Source of the DNA: Clostridiales bacterium
Lineage (GTDB): Bacteria > Bacillota > Clostridia > Christensenellales > Christensenellaceae
Length of the DNA stretch: 64,000 nucleotides
Direction: 5' to 3'
Assembly (NCBI GenBank): GCA_015056045.1
Contig: SVGZ01000010.1
Location: 1-64,000 of the forward strand
The notes under the pieces are model-generated. The model saw only the letters and a list, made by a program, of their open reading frames with translations. It was not told where the DNA came from and made no database searches. The position numbers and the translations under genes are program-made. This document shows, in pieces, positions 1 to 8,941 of the stretch. Positions within the stretch are counted from its first letter, which is position 1, and each line of letters opens with the position of its first letter.

Positions 1-2
1 CA

Positions 3-734
3 GGTTATTCCGGCGGTGCAAAGGCTATCATGCCCGGTGTTTCCACACATGATGCTATCCAGAAAAACCATTCCATGATGGTCAATGAAGATGCACACGC
101 AGGCAAAATCGAAGGAAACCCGATCCGTGAAGATATCGATTCTGTTGTTGAATTCAGACCGATCGATTTCATCGTCAATGTTGTTCTGAACGAAAAGAAA
201 GAAATCATCAAAGCTGTTGCTGGTCACCATATCGAAGCACACAGAGAAGGCTGCAAATTCCTCGATCAGCTTTATAAGAAAGAAATCGAAGAAAAGGCAG
301 ACATCGTTCTTGTTTCTCCGGGCGGATACCCGAAGGATATCAACCTGTATCAGGCGCAGAAAGGTCTTGATAACTCCAAACACGCTATTAAAGATGGCGG
401 CGTTATCATCCTTGTTGCTTCCTGCAAAGAAGGTCTTGGCGAAAAGACATTTGAACGCTGGATGACAACATCCGAATCCGTAGACTTCATGGCAGCAGAA
501 ATCGGCAGACATTTTGAGCTTGGCGGCCATAAAGCAGCAGCAATTGCTATGGTTATGCAGAAGGCAGAAGTTTACCTCGTATCTGATCTTGAAGAAGATT
601 TCGTTAAGAGCATTTTCTTCAAGCCCTTCAAGACCCTTGAAGATGCTTATAAGGCAGCACAGGAAAAACTTGGCGAAGATGCAAAGGTTATCGTTATGCC
701 GTATGGCGGTTCGACGCTTCCGAATCAGAAATAA
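3..734 (+). CDS. larA: Nickel-dependent lactate racemase family protein (LarA), C-terminal part, truncated by window start
   Basis: Frame open from base 3 (GYSGGAKAIMPGVSTHDAIQKNH...VSPGGYPKDINLYQAQKGLDNSKHAIKDGGVIILVA), typical of LarA/DUF2088 C-terminal region. Confidence 0.85.
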   Translation, partial: GYSGGAKAIMPGVSTHDAIQKNHSMMVNEDAHAGKIEGNPIREDIDSVVEFRPIDFIVNVVLNEKKEIIKAVAGHHIEAHREGCKFLDQLYKKEIEEKADIVLVSPGGYPKDINLYQAQKGLDNSKHAIKDGGVIILVASCKEGLGEKTFERWMTTSESVDFMAAEIGRHFELGGHKAAAIAMVMQKAEVYLVSDLEEDFVKSIFFKPFKTLEDAYKAAQEKLGEDAKVIVMPYGGSTLPNQK

Positions 735-760
735 GTGAAATAAATCACAAACACAACGAA

Positions 761-790
761 GTCATCCTTGCTTGACAGGGATGGCTTTTT
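761..790 (+). terminator. Rho-independent terminator after larA
   Basis: GTCATCC (761-767) / GGATGGC (779-785) stem with one G-U pair, followed by TTTTT. Confidence 0.7.
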
Positions 791-889
791 GGTTAATCTA
801 AAAGGAGCCATTCTAAGCGTTTTTTCTGTATTAAAATGAAGAGCATACCGAAACAAATAAAAATCTTGGCTTAGAATCGATGAGGAAAT

Positions 890-1333
890 ATGAAGAAGAT
901 TACGATATATACGGATGGAGCTTGTTCCTATAATCCAGGCCCTGGTGGCTTTGGCGTTGTGCTTTTATACAATGGGCATAAGAAAGAAATATCCGGTTAT
1001 GACCCGATGACGACGAACAACCGCATGGAGCTCATGGCTGTTATTACGGCGCTCGAATGTCTGAAGGAATCCTGCGAGATCGATCTCTATACGGACAGCA
1101 AATACGTCGCGGATGCATTCAATAAAAACTGGATCAAAAACTGGCAGCGAAACGGTTGGAAAACCGCAAGCAAAAAGCCGGTAGAAAATCAGGATCTTTG
1201 GCTGAGGCTTTTAGCGCAGGTTGAAAAAAATCAGATCAATTGGCTTTGGGTAAAAGGCCATGCGGATAACGAATATAATGAACGCTGCGATCAGCTGGCA
1301 AGAAAAGAAATCGAGAGCCGCATGAAAAAATAA
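890..1333 (+). CDS. rnhA: Ribonuclease HI
   Basis: IYTDGACSYNPGPGGFG, NRMELMAVITALE, YTDSKYV, VKGHADNEYNERCDQLA motifs. Confidence 0.93.
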   Translation: MKKITIYTDGACSYNPGPGGFGVVLLYNGHKKEISGYDPMTTNNRMELMAVITALECLKESCEIDLYTDSKYVADAFNKNWIKNWQRNGWKTASKKPVENQDLWLRLLAQVEKNQINWLWVKGHADNEYNERCDQLARKEIESRMKK

Positions 1334-1338
1334 GGATA

Positions 1339-1367
1339 TTGACAGCTTTTCCCTTAAAGTATATAAT
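1339..1367 (+). promoter_or_regulatory. Consensus sigma-A promoter upstream of tyrosine recombinase
   Basis: TTGACA (1339-1344), 17-bp spacer, TATAAT (1362-1367). Confidence 0.75.
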
Positions 1368-1401
1368 AACTATATGTAAAACTTGTGTTTTACATATAGT
1401 T
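1368..1401. repeat. Perfect 15-bp inverted repeat at the expected transcription start
   Basis: AACTATATGTAAAAC (1368-1382) - TTGT - GTTTTACATATAGTT (1387-1401). Confidence 0.9.
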
Positions 1402-1441
1402 CTATAAAGGAAAATATGCCCCTACTTCCCGGTATCTGTCT

Positions 1442-2527
1442 ATGGAAAACAGCAATAATTACTACAATGAAAGAAATAAAGACCTGATTCTGAAGATTCG
1501 CGAGATCACTTCCGAATTGCCCGCTTGGTTTGCGGATTATATTCGCTCGATCGAACCGACAACTTCGTCACTCACGAGATATAACTACTGTTGTGATGCG
1601 CGTATCTTTTTGAATTACCTTACAACTGAAGTCAGATCAATTGCCGGTACACCCATCGCAGAGATCACACCCGAAATGATCGATTCCCTGTCGTTGCGCG
1701 ATCTTGAAATCTATATCGATCATCTCGGTTTCTATCTGAAAGCCGGAAAAGATGACAACGGACAAATCAAAGAAGTTTTCAATTCCGAATATGGCAAAGC
1801 CCGTAAACTTGCAAGCTTGCGCTCGATGTTCAAATATCTTTATAAACATCAGCATATTAAGGAAAACCCGGCAGCTCTTTTGGATACGCCGAAAATCTAC
1901 GAAAAAGCCATTATTCGATTAGATCCTGACGAAGCTAAACGGCTTATTGAAGTGATCCGCAGCGGCGAAGGTCTTTCCGAAGCACAGCTTCGTTACCATA
2001 AAAAAACGGTGAAACGCGATGTTGCGATCTGTATGCTTTTTCTGACTACAGGAATTCGTGTCAGCGAGCTTGTTGGTATGAATATTTCGAGCGTAGATCT
2101 GGAAAGCATGAGTTTTGTCGTTACAAGAAAAGGCGGCGATCAGGCTATTCTGTATTTTGATTATGAAACACTCGATGCGCTTGATGATTACCTCGAGGAA
2201 AGAAAATCCATGGCAAGCTACTCTCTTGATGCGCCGCTTTTCCTTTCTCTGCAAAATAAACGAATGACTGTTCTTTCCGTTGAAAATATGGTCAAAAAAT
2301 TCGCCAAAATTGCCGCTCCTTTGAAAAAAATTACTCCGCATAAGCTGCGCAGTACATACGGCACTATGCTTTACAGCAACACAGGCGATATTTACCTCGT
2401 TGCGGATGTTTTGGGGCATAAAGATGTCAATACAACGCGCCGACATTATGCACATATGCTCGAAGATCAACGAAAGAAGGCTTCGAAAGCAGTCCGCATA
2501 TTTGATGAAGAAGACAGCGAAGAATAA
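1442..2527 (+). CDS. Tyrosine recombinase/integrase (XerC/D-like)
   Basis: TTGIRVSELVGM (Arg I), HKLRSTYGT (HxxR), LGHKDVNTTRRHYAHM (His and catalytic Tyr); N-terminal SAM-like core-binding domain. Confidence 0.9.
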   Translation: MENSNNYYNERNKDLILKIREITSELPAWFADYIRSIEPTTSSLTRYNYCCDARIFLNYLTTEVRSIAGTPIAEITPEMIDSLSLRDLEIYIDHLGFYLKAGKDDNGQIKEVFNSEYGKARKLASLRSMFKYLYKHQHIKENPAALLDTPKIYEKAIIRLDPDEAKRLIEVIRSGEGLSEAQLRYHKKTVKRDVAICMLFLTTGIRVSELVGMNISSVDLESMSFVVTRKGGDQAILYFDYETLDALDDYLEERKSMASYSLDAPLFLSLQNKRMTVLSVENMVKKFAKIAAPLKKITPHKLRSTYGTMLYSNTGDIYLVADVLGHKDVNTTRRHYAHMLEDQRKKASKAVRIFDEEDSEE

Positions 2528-2531
2528 AATG

Positions 2532-2556
2532 AGATCCCTCAAACGAGGGATCTTTT
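2532..2556 (+). terminator. Terminator between convergent integrase and ABC operon, possibly bidirectional
   Basis: AGATCCCTC-AAAC-GAGGGATCT perfect 9-bp stem followed by TTT. Confidence 0.75.
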
Positions 2557-2559
2557 CTG

Positions 2560-3564
2560 TTATTTCAGGTCTTTGATGGCTTTTTCGGCAAAACTGTTAT
2601 CGACAAGGGTATCAAAATCAACTCTCTTTTCGAGTTCACCCGCTTCTTCCATAACATCCTGCAGCTTTTCAAGCGCTTCCTTTTTCATAACCGGATCAAG
2701 ATTCCATGCATCGATCTCTTTATATCTTGCTGCGACCTGTTCCAAAACGGAAAGCTCGCTGTCTGCAAAATACGGGAGCATGAGCTCTGCGATTTCCAAA
2801 GCTGTATGTTTCTGTACCCAAAGCTGTCCTTTTGCAATGGCACGCGTGAATTTTTCAATGATGTCTTCATTTTCAGCGATGTACTCCTTCGAAGCGAAGT
2901 ATGCCGTGTAAGGGATCTCACCGCTTTCCTGACCGATCGAAGTTAAGACATAGCCCTGACCTTCTTCTTCAACGCTGACAGCTGTGGGCTCAAATAATGT
3001 AACATAATCGCCTGTTCCGCTTGTAAAAGCACCTGCCATCAGGTTGAAATCAATAGACGTATCGATCGTCACATCTTTTCCGGGAACAAGGCCGTTCTGT
3101 TTTAAGACATATTCAAGCGTCATTTCGGGAACACCGCCTTTTCTGCCGCCGATGATCGTCGAACCGCGCAGCATTTCCCATGTAAACTCTTTATCTTCTC
3201 TGCCGACAAGGAAAGAACCATCTCTCTTTGTCAGCTGTGCAAAAATAACGGAATGGTTTTCTTTGCCTTCGTTTAAGACATAGATCGCCGCTTCAGGACC
3301 TGCAAGACCGATCTCCGCTTCACCCGATAAAACAGCAGTCATAACATTATCCGCACCGCCACCGTTGATCAGCTCAATTTCAAGACCTTCTTCTTCAAAA
3401 TAGCCGAGTTCCATGGCGATATACTGCGGTGCATAGAAAACAGAATGTGCAACTTCGCTGACGGTGATCTTTTTTATGCCTTCATCTTTTGCACAGGCGC
3501 CTGTAAACAGGATACCGATAAGTACAACAGCCAAGAGGATACTAAGAATTCTTTTTCTTTTCAT
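2560..3564 (-). CDS. ABC transporter substrate-binding lipoprotein (NMT1/THI5/SsuA-like)
   Basis: Lipobox FTGAC; VFYAPQYIAMELGYFEEEGLEIELINGGGADNVMTAVLSGEAEIGL. Confidence 0.85.
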   Translation of the reverse strand: MKRKRILSILLAVVLIGILFTGACAKDEGIKKITVSEVAHSVFYAPQYIAMELGYFEEEGLEIELINGGGADNVMTAVLSGEAEIGLAGPEAAIYVLNEGKENHSVIFAQLTKRDGSFLVGREDKEFTWEMLRGSTIIGGRKGGVPEMTLEYVLKQNGLVPGKDVTIDTSIDFNLMAGAFTSGTGDYVTLFEPTAVSVEEEGQGYVLTSIGQESGEIPYTAYFASKEYIAENEDIIEKFTRAIAKGQLWVQKHTALEIAELMLPYFADSELSVLEQVAARYKEIDAWNLDPVMKKEALEKLQDVMEEAGELEKRVDFDTLVDNSFAEKAIKDLK

Positions 3565-3578
3565 CCAAATACCATCCT

Positions 3579-4391
3579 TTATACTTTGATTCGCTTGCCA
3601 AGGATCTTTTTCCCGGCAAGGAGAACGAACTGATACATGAGCGTTGCCGAGATCGCCAGAATGATGACGCTCGCCATAACAAGGTCCATTTTGAATACGG
3701 CAGAACCATAGACGATCAGGTAACCGAGCCCTGCTTTGGAAACGAGAAATTCACCGACAATAACGCCGACCCAGGAAAGCCCGACATTGACTTTCAGAGA
3801 ATTCATAATAGTTTCGTAATTGGCAGGCAGGACAACTTTTAAAAAGATTTGTAATTTTGTTGCGCCAAAAGTTTTCATGAGGCGGATCAGGTCTTCATCT
3901 GTTTGCTTGAAACCGGTATATACTTCAAGGATCGTGACGATGATCGAAACCGCGATCGTCACAGCAATAATCGCACCTGTACCGGAACCTGCCCATACGA
4001 TAAAAATTGGGCCTAATGCAGTTTTGGGCAAGGAATTCAGCATAATGAGATATGGATCAAGTATGCTCGATAATCTGCTGCTCCACCATAATAATGCTGC
4101 GATCAATGTGCCGAAAACTGTGCCGCAAATGAAACCAATGACCGTTTCAAAACATGATATGCCTGTGTGGTAAAAAAGTTCTCCGCTGATAAAAAGATTT
4201 TTCAAAGTTTCAAAAATACGTGAAGGAGAGCTCATAATAAAATCATCGATCCAACCCATCGTAGCGGCAAGTTCCCATAAAGCAATGATGAAAACAAGAA
4301 TCAATATGCGCATACACAGCACAAAGTGTTTTTCGCGCTGTAATGCACGCAAATATAGTTTTCTTTCGGCAGATAATTCAGATATGGACAT
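3579..4391 (-). CDS. ABC transporter permease (SsuC/ThiX-like); start likely at MSISELSAERK rather than the longer ORF start
   Basis: Multi-TM; LPANYETIMNSLKVNVGLSWVGVIVGEFLVSKAGLGYLI EAA-loop type motif. Confidence 0.85.
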   Translation of the reverse strand: MSISELSAERKLYLRALQREKHFVLCMRILILVFIIALWELAATMGWIDDFIMSSPSRIFETLKNLFISGELFYHTGISCFETVIGFICGTVFGTLIAALLWWSSRLSSILDPYLIMLNSLPKTALGPIFIVWAGSGTGAIIAVTIAVSIIVTILEVYTGFKQTDEDLIRLMKTFGATKLQIFLKVVLPANYETIMNSLKVNVGLSWVGVIVGEFLVSKAGLGYLIVYGSAVFKMDLVMASVIILAISATLMYQFVLLAGKKILGKRIKV

Positions 4392-5139
4392 CGAGTTCCC
4401 TCCAAATCGCATTAAAATAAGCGGAAAATGCAGCTTCATCACGTCTCTTCAGCGGTGTTTTCGCAAGAAAACCATCGATCGAAAAGATCTTCTTTATCAT
4501 TCCCGGTCTTTTGGAAAGGACTACGACCGTATCCGACATGCTGATGCATTCGCTGATATCATGAGAAACCATGATCGCCGTTTTGTTTTCGTGCTTGATG
4601 ATACTGTAAATGTCATCGGAAACGGCAAGCCTCGTCTGGTAATCCAACGCGGAAAAAGGTTCATCCAAAAGCAGAATATCGGGTTTAGTTGCCAATGTAC
4701 GGATCAATGCACAGCGTTGGCGCATGCCTCCGGATAGCTGCTGCGGATATTTATTTTTGAAATCCGATAATCCGTATCGATCCAGCATTTCTTCGACATA
4801 GCTGATGTTTTCTTCCGTTAATTCCTTCCTGATCTCAAGCCCTAAAAGGATATTGTCAAAGATCGTTCGCCAAGGAAAAAGATTGTCTTTCTGAAACATA
4901 TAGCCGATTCTCGACTCTTCGCTGCCAAATACTTTTATATTGCCGCTGCTGCTCTTTTCAAGGCCGGAAATGATCGAAAGCAAGGTCGATTTGCCGCATC
5001 CGGATGGTCCGACAATGCTTAAAAACTCTCCTTCAGGGACCAAAAGAGATATATCTCGCAAAGCCTCAACTTCCCCATTTTTCGCCTGATATTTCATGCT
5101 TACGCTTTCAACTTTTAATGCATATTGCATTGCGCTCAC
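4378..5139 (-). CDS. ABC transporter ATP-binding protein (SsuB/ThiZ-like)
   Basis: GPSGCGKST Walker A, LSGGMRQRCALIRTLATKPDILLLDEPFSALD signature and Walker B. Confidence 0.92.
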   Translation of the reverse strand: MSAMQYALKVESVSMKYQAKNGEVEALRDISLLVPEGEFLSIVGPSGCGKSTLLSIISGLEKSSSGNIKVFGSEESRIGYMFQKDNLFPWRTIFDNILLGLEIRKELTEENISYVEEMLDRYGLSDFKNKYPQQLSGGMRQRCALIRTLATKPDILLLDEPFSALDYQTRLAVSDDIYSIIKHENKTAIMVSHDISECISMSDTVVVLSKRPGMIKKIFSIDGFLAKTPLKRRDEAAFSAYFNAIWRELDVHI

Positions 5140-5149
5140 CTCTTATATA

Positions 5150-5189
5150 GTGCATACCTATACTATGTGCCGGGTGCATTTTTGTGCAT
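5150..5189 (-). promoter_or_regulatory. Three direct GTGCAT repeats (ATGCAC on minus strand) upstream of the ABC operon
   Basis: GTGCAT at 5150-5155, 5174-5179 and 5184-5189. Confidence 0.4.
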
Positions 5190-5190
5190 A

Positions 5191-5215
5191 AAAAAAGCCC
5201 GATCAACTCGGGCTT
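5191..5215 (-). terminator. Terminator of the upstream minus-strand operon (rlmL-like methyltransferase)
   Basis: AAGCCCGA-GTTGA-TCGGGCTT-TTTT on minus strand. Confidence 0.8.
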
Positions 5216-5224
5216 AATGGTGAT

Positions 5225-6370
5225 TCAATTTTTAAAATACTGATAATAGAAGCATTTGGAGTTTCCATTATATAGCTTGCGTTTTTTATCCGCTTTTTTG
5301 CCAAAATGCTCTTCAAATTTTTCATCTGCTGCGATGATATAATATTTGAAATCCTGCAGTGCGGGAAGCTTTTTGCCAAGATCACGGTAAAGAGATTCGA
5401 CTTCATCTTTTTCGCCCATTCTCATGGCGTAAGGCGGATTGGTAATGATCGTTCCGCTTGTTGTTTCGGGAACAAACTTCCTTGCATCACGGCAGCCGAA
5501 GTAAATAAGATCGGCAACATGCGCTGCTGCGGCATTTGTTTTTGCTGCTTCGAGTGCTTTTTTATCGATATCAAAAGCATAAAACGGAATATCGGGCTTC
5601 TTTATCAAAAGATCTTTTGCAGCGGTTCTTTCCTCAAAATAAGCCTTTTTGAATTCATCATCCCAGTATTCGGAAGCAAACCTGCGTAAAAGACCGGGAA
5701 TGACTCCCCTTGCCATCATAGCCGCTTCAATAACGATCGTTCCTGAACCGCACATGATGTCATAAAAAGGTCTGTCACGCCATCTTGTGAGCTTGATCAA
5801 CCCTGCTGCGAGGTTTTCTCTTAACGGAGCTGCCATTTCCGCTTTGCGATAAGAACGGCGGTTTAAGCCTGCTCCACTTGTGTTTAAGGAAACGGTCACG
5901 ATATCTTTGAAATTGAAAATATGAACCGGAAATTTTACGCCATCCTCCGCAAAGAAAGGCAGGTCATATACCCTTTTCAAGGCTTCGACGATCGCTTTTT
6001 TGGAAATGGACTGCATATCGCTGACGCTCATCAGCTGTGAACGGACGGCATCACCTGTAACGGGAAAATCTGCATTGGAAGGAAGATAATCTGCCCAATC
6101 GATCTTCCGCACATTCTCAAAAAGCTCATCAAACGTTTTTACCGGAAATTCGGAAAGAACAATATAGATTCTGTCTGCGGCTAAAAGCCTGCAGTTGGCT
6201 TTTGCGATCATGGCTTTGTCTGCAGAAAAATAGACACGGCCATCTTGTGCAGAGATTTCCGCTGCTTCGAGTTTTTGGAGTTCATCCTGTACGACAGATT
6301 CCAGCCCAAAAGAACAGGAAGCATAGCATCTGTACAGATGATTATTTGGTAACTTCATTTTCGTCCTCAT
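5225..6370 (-). CDS. THUMP-domain class I SAM-dependent RNA methyltransferase (RlmL/YpsC family)
   Basis: N-terminal THUMP region, DIMCGSGTIVIEAAMMARGVIPGL, IITNPPYAMRMGEKDEV. Confidence 0.9.
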   Translation of the reverse strand: MRTKMKLPNNHLYRCYASCSFGLESVVQDELQKLEAAEISAQDGRVYFSADKAMIAKANCRLLAADRIYIVLSEFPVKTFDELFENVRKIDWADYLPSNADFPVTGDAVRSQLMSVSDMQSISKKAIVEALKRVYDLPFFAEDGVKFPVHIFNFKDIVTVSLNTSGAGLNRRSYRKAEMAAPLRENLAAGLIKLTRWRDRPFYDIMCGSGTIVIEAAMMARGVIPGLLRRFASEYWDDEFKKAYFEERTAAKDLLIKKPDIPFYAFDIDKKALEAAKTNAAAAHVADLIYFGCRDARKFVPETTSGTIITNPPYAMRMGEKDEVESLYRDLGKKLPALQDFKYYIIAADEKFEEHFGKKADKKRKLYNGNSKCFYYQYFKN

Positions 6371-7241
6371 CCTTGGCTAAGCGTTCGTAAAACGGGTCAG
6401 CTTCGAAGTTTCTGGTCTCGGGTTCAGGTTCACCGGTGATCGATTCGATAATGTATTTGATCCCAGAATAATCTACATAATTGAGTCCGGGATGCTTCAT
6501 GGCTTCACGGCAGAGATCAATAATACCTTCATACTGAAGTTCGGCAAGCTTTGTCAAGACGAAAGGCAGATCTTCCGGAATCGCTTCGGCATAACGCTGC
6601 AGTGTAAGCTCGATGATTTCGGGATCGCATTCATAGTACGAAAGAAGATCCAGGATACAATCTCTTCCCATGCTTTTATCGGAAGGATCTTTATAGGCGG
6701 TAATCAAAAGCTCGCGCATATTTTTTTCTGTAAAAAGAACATGCTTTAAGCTTTCAAAAAGAGCATCGGCAAGATCATGATACTCCTCCACCTGACTCAA
6801 TATCTGAATATAGCGGATATACGGATGCTCAAACTCCATTTCGTTGATCAAATCGATAGAACATGTGAGCAGATAATCAAACTGATCCTTGTCCATATCA
6901 TCAGGCTGTTTTGCATACAGAATGTTGAGCAGCGTCGGGTATGCCTGATCCTTTTTTTCGACAATACAGTCAAGAAGCGGTTCGGGAATAGTCAGATCAT
7001 GTTTGATGTATTCAATGAAAAGCGTCATATACGCAGCAACATTGTTGAGCCGTTTGAAATGCTCGATCGGACTTCTGTTTTCAAGCCATTTCTTCGGCGT
7101 TTCCATCCATCGTTTATAAAGCACAGGAAAGATTTTTTCTATTTTATTGGGATCGTTTGCAATATCCTGATGCTTTCCGCACCATCTAAGGTAATCTTTT
7201 GTAAATCTGGCGTCAAAATCAAATAATTTTACGGTCGTCAT
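6342..7241 (-). CDS. Uncharacterised helical-repeat protein
   Basis: Long ORF in operon frame, 4-nt overlap with upstream TPR gene; no recognised motif. Confidence 0.7.
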   Translation of the reverse strand: MTTVKLFDFDARFTKDYLRWCGKHQDIANDPNKIEKIFPVLYKRWMETPKKWLENRSPIEHFKRLNNVAAYMTLFIEYIKHDLTIPEPLLDCIVEKKDQAYPTLLNILYAKQPDDMDKDQFDYLLTCSIDLINEMEFEHPYIRYIQILSQVEEYHDLADALFESLKHVLFTEKNMRELLITAYKDPSDKSMGRDCILDLLSYYECDPEIIELTLQRYAEAIPEDLPFVLTKLAELQYEGIIDLCREAMKHPGLNYVDYSGIKYIIESITGEPEPETRNFEADPFYERLAKDEDENEVTK

Positions 7242-8941
7242 GTCGTTAATACTCCCTGTATTTCAGCAATGCAGCGTTCGAGATCTTCCGGGATAAGCTC
7301 TGCACCTTTGATAACGGTTTCCCATGGCATTTCAAGGTGAAGGGAATCATAGGTCAAACAGATCAATGCGCAGGCATAAAGCTTCGGTGTGCTGACTTCT
7401 TTAAAGGTCAGTTTATCCCGATACTTTGCGGCAAGTTCATAAGCTATTCTCAGCTTTTCCGGCTCTTTCATCGTCTGGAAAAAGTGCAGGATGTGCATCA
7501 TCATGATCTTGAAAGACTGCGGATCGTTTTCGTCGAAGGGATAATAATTGGGCACATCCACTTCGCGGAGTCTTCCGTCAATATATGTGATGAAAGGCGG
7601 TTTTGCCTGCATCTGGATGAGGCGATAGATCGCACAATCCTTTAATTCATCGGATTCATTGTGCTTTACCGCAAATCCGCGCAGGATATCCTCCGCAATC
7701 TTTCCGCCATAAATGCCGATCAGGTTGATCGCCGTGGCTTTCGTTACGGTATCGCCAAGCGTATTTAAGATCCATTTGAGGATACTTCTGAATTTTTCAT
7801 CCTGATTCCAGCGTTCTCGCTGTTCTTCTTCGGGTAATGTTACGCAATCGTTCAGATATGAAAAACAATTCAGCGCTTCAAGCCTCGGCAGCGCATAAAT
7901 ATAGGAGATGTCTTCTCTCTTTCCAAATTCATGGCTGTTCAGGTAGCGAAGATAATGCGCAGAAATGAGGTCATCGGGATCGATTTTTAATATATCGCGG
8001 AAAACATTTTTTGCTTCTTCATCTTTGCCAAGATTTGCCAGGCTTGCCGCATAGATATACATCGCACGGAGATCATACGGTGTTTCTTCGAGCAGTGTCG
8101 AAACGGCGATGTTGGCCTTTTCATGCATGCCAAGCTCGCAATATGTCAGCGTGATCTTTAAAAGCTCATCGATATTATTGGCTTCAAGCTTCTGCATCTC
8201 GTTCAGAGCCTTTTTCAAAAGCTCTTCATTGTGGAGACTGTTTGCAAAAATAACGCCATTGCAGCGTGCGTGGATGTTGTTCGGGAAATCCTTGACGATC
8301 TTCTGGTTTTCTTTATAAGCCTCGTAATATCTGCCGGCGATATAGTATGCAAGCGAAAGATTGTTCCGCGCATAGATGATATGCGGGTATTCCTCCGCAA
8401 TATCTTTCAGAAGTGTGATAGCACGCTCAGGATCACCGCCGTCAAGCGCATCTTTACCTTCATCGGCAAGCTTCAGAACATCTTCGGGGATTTCTTCGCC
8501 TTTTTCGGCAGCAGCTGCATCGATGCCATAATCGTCAAAAAGCTCGCCCTGATCCATCAGATCGAGGTAACCGTTGACTTCATCAAGAAACTCGTCGTCA
8601 TCAAAGTCATGCAGATATTTATTGAAAAAGCTTTTGGCATCTTCAATGTTATTGAGTCCCATGGCGTTATAACCGATGAGATACATGCACTCTGCACTGT
8701 AAGCATCTGTTTTCTGCATCAGCGAAAAGATCAGCGCATTGGAAATATCAAAGCATTCCATATCCGAATAAAGCTCGCAAAGCTCCATCAGATATTCCGT
8801 ATTTTCAGGTTCAAGCTCAACCGCTTTCCTCAGCGAAACAAGTGCATCCGGCAATTTACCCGTTTCATAGGCTTTTTCGTATTTATTATAGTGAAATTCC
8901 GCGCCCTGAAAAAAGTTCAGGACTCTTGATTTATCGCTCAT
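7238..8941 (-). CDS. Tetratricopeptide repeat protein
   Basis: Repeated TPR-like units (AYETGKLPDALVSLRKAVELEPENTEYL; NLSLAYYIAGRYYEAYKENQKIVKDFPNN; ANLGKDEEAKNVFRDILKIDPDD). Confidence 0.85.
   Translation of the reverse strand: MSDKSRVLNFFQGAEFHYNKYEKAYETGKLPDALVSLRKAVELEPENTEYLMELCELYSDMECFDISNALIFSLMQKTDAYSAECMYLIGYNAMGLNNIEDAKSFFNKYLHDFDDDEFLDEVNGYLDLMDQGELFDDYGIDAAAAEKGEEIPEDVLKLADEGKDALDGGDPERAITLLKDIAEEYPHIIYARNNLSLAYYIAGRYYEAYKENQKIVKDFPNNIHARCNGVIFANSLHNEELLKKALNEMQKLEANNIDELLKITLTYCELGMHEKANIAVSTLLEETPYDLRAMYIYAASLANLGKDEEAKNVFRDILKIDPDDLISAHYLRYLNSHEFGKREDISYIYALPRLEALNCFSYLNDCVTLPEEEQRERWNQDEKFRSILKWILNTLGDTVTKATAINLIGIYGGKIAEDILRGFAVKHNESDELKDCAIYRLIQMQAKPPFITYIDGRLREVDVPNYYPFDENDPQSFKIMMMHILHFFQTMKEPEKLRIAYELAAKYRDKLTFKEVSTPKLYACALICLTYDSLHLEMPWETVIKGAELIPEDLERCIAEIQGVLTT

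Noticed and set aside
1442-2527. Integrase as sign of an integrated mobile element
   Set aside because: No attachment-site duplication, phage, conjugation or cargo genes nearby; neighbours are ordinary chromosomal genes with similar composition.
5140-5224. TPP riboswitch upstream of the THI5-like ABC operon
   Set aside because: Region is too short and lacks the conserved CUGAGA and ACCUGAU-type motifs.
8231-8929. 232-aa + strand ORF antisense to the TPR gene (and many similar shadow ORFs, e.g. 49176-49790, 12520-13170)
   Set aside because: Cys/Phe/Arg/Ile-rich composition, no RBS or motif, opposite a clearly coding gene; typical antisense shadow ORFs.
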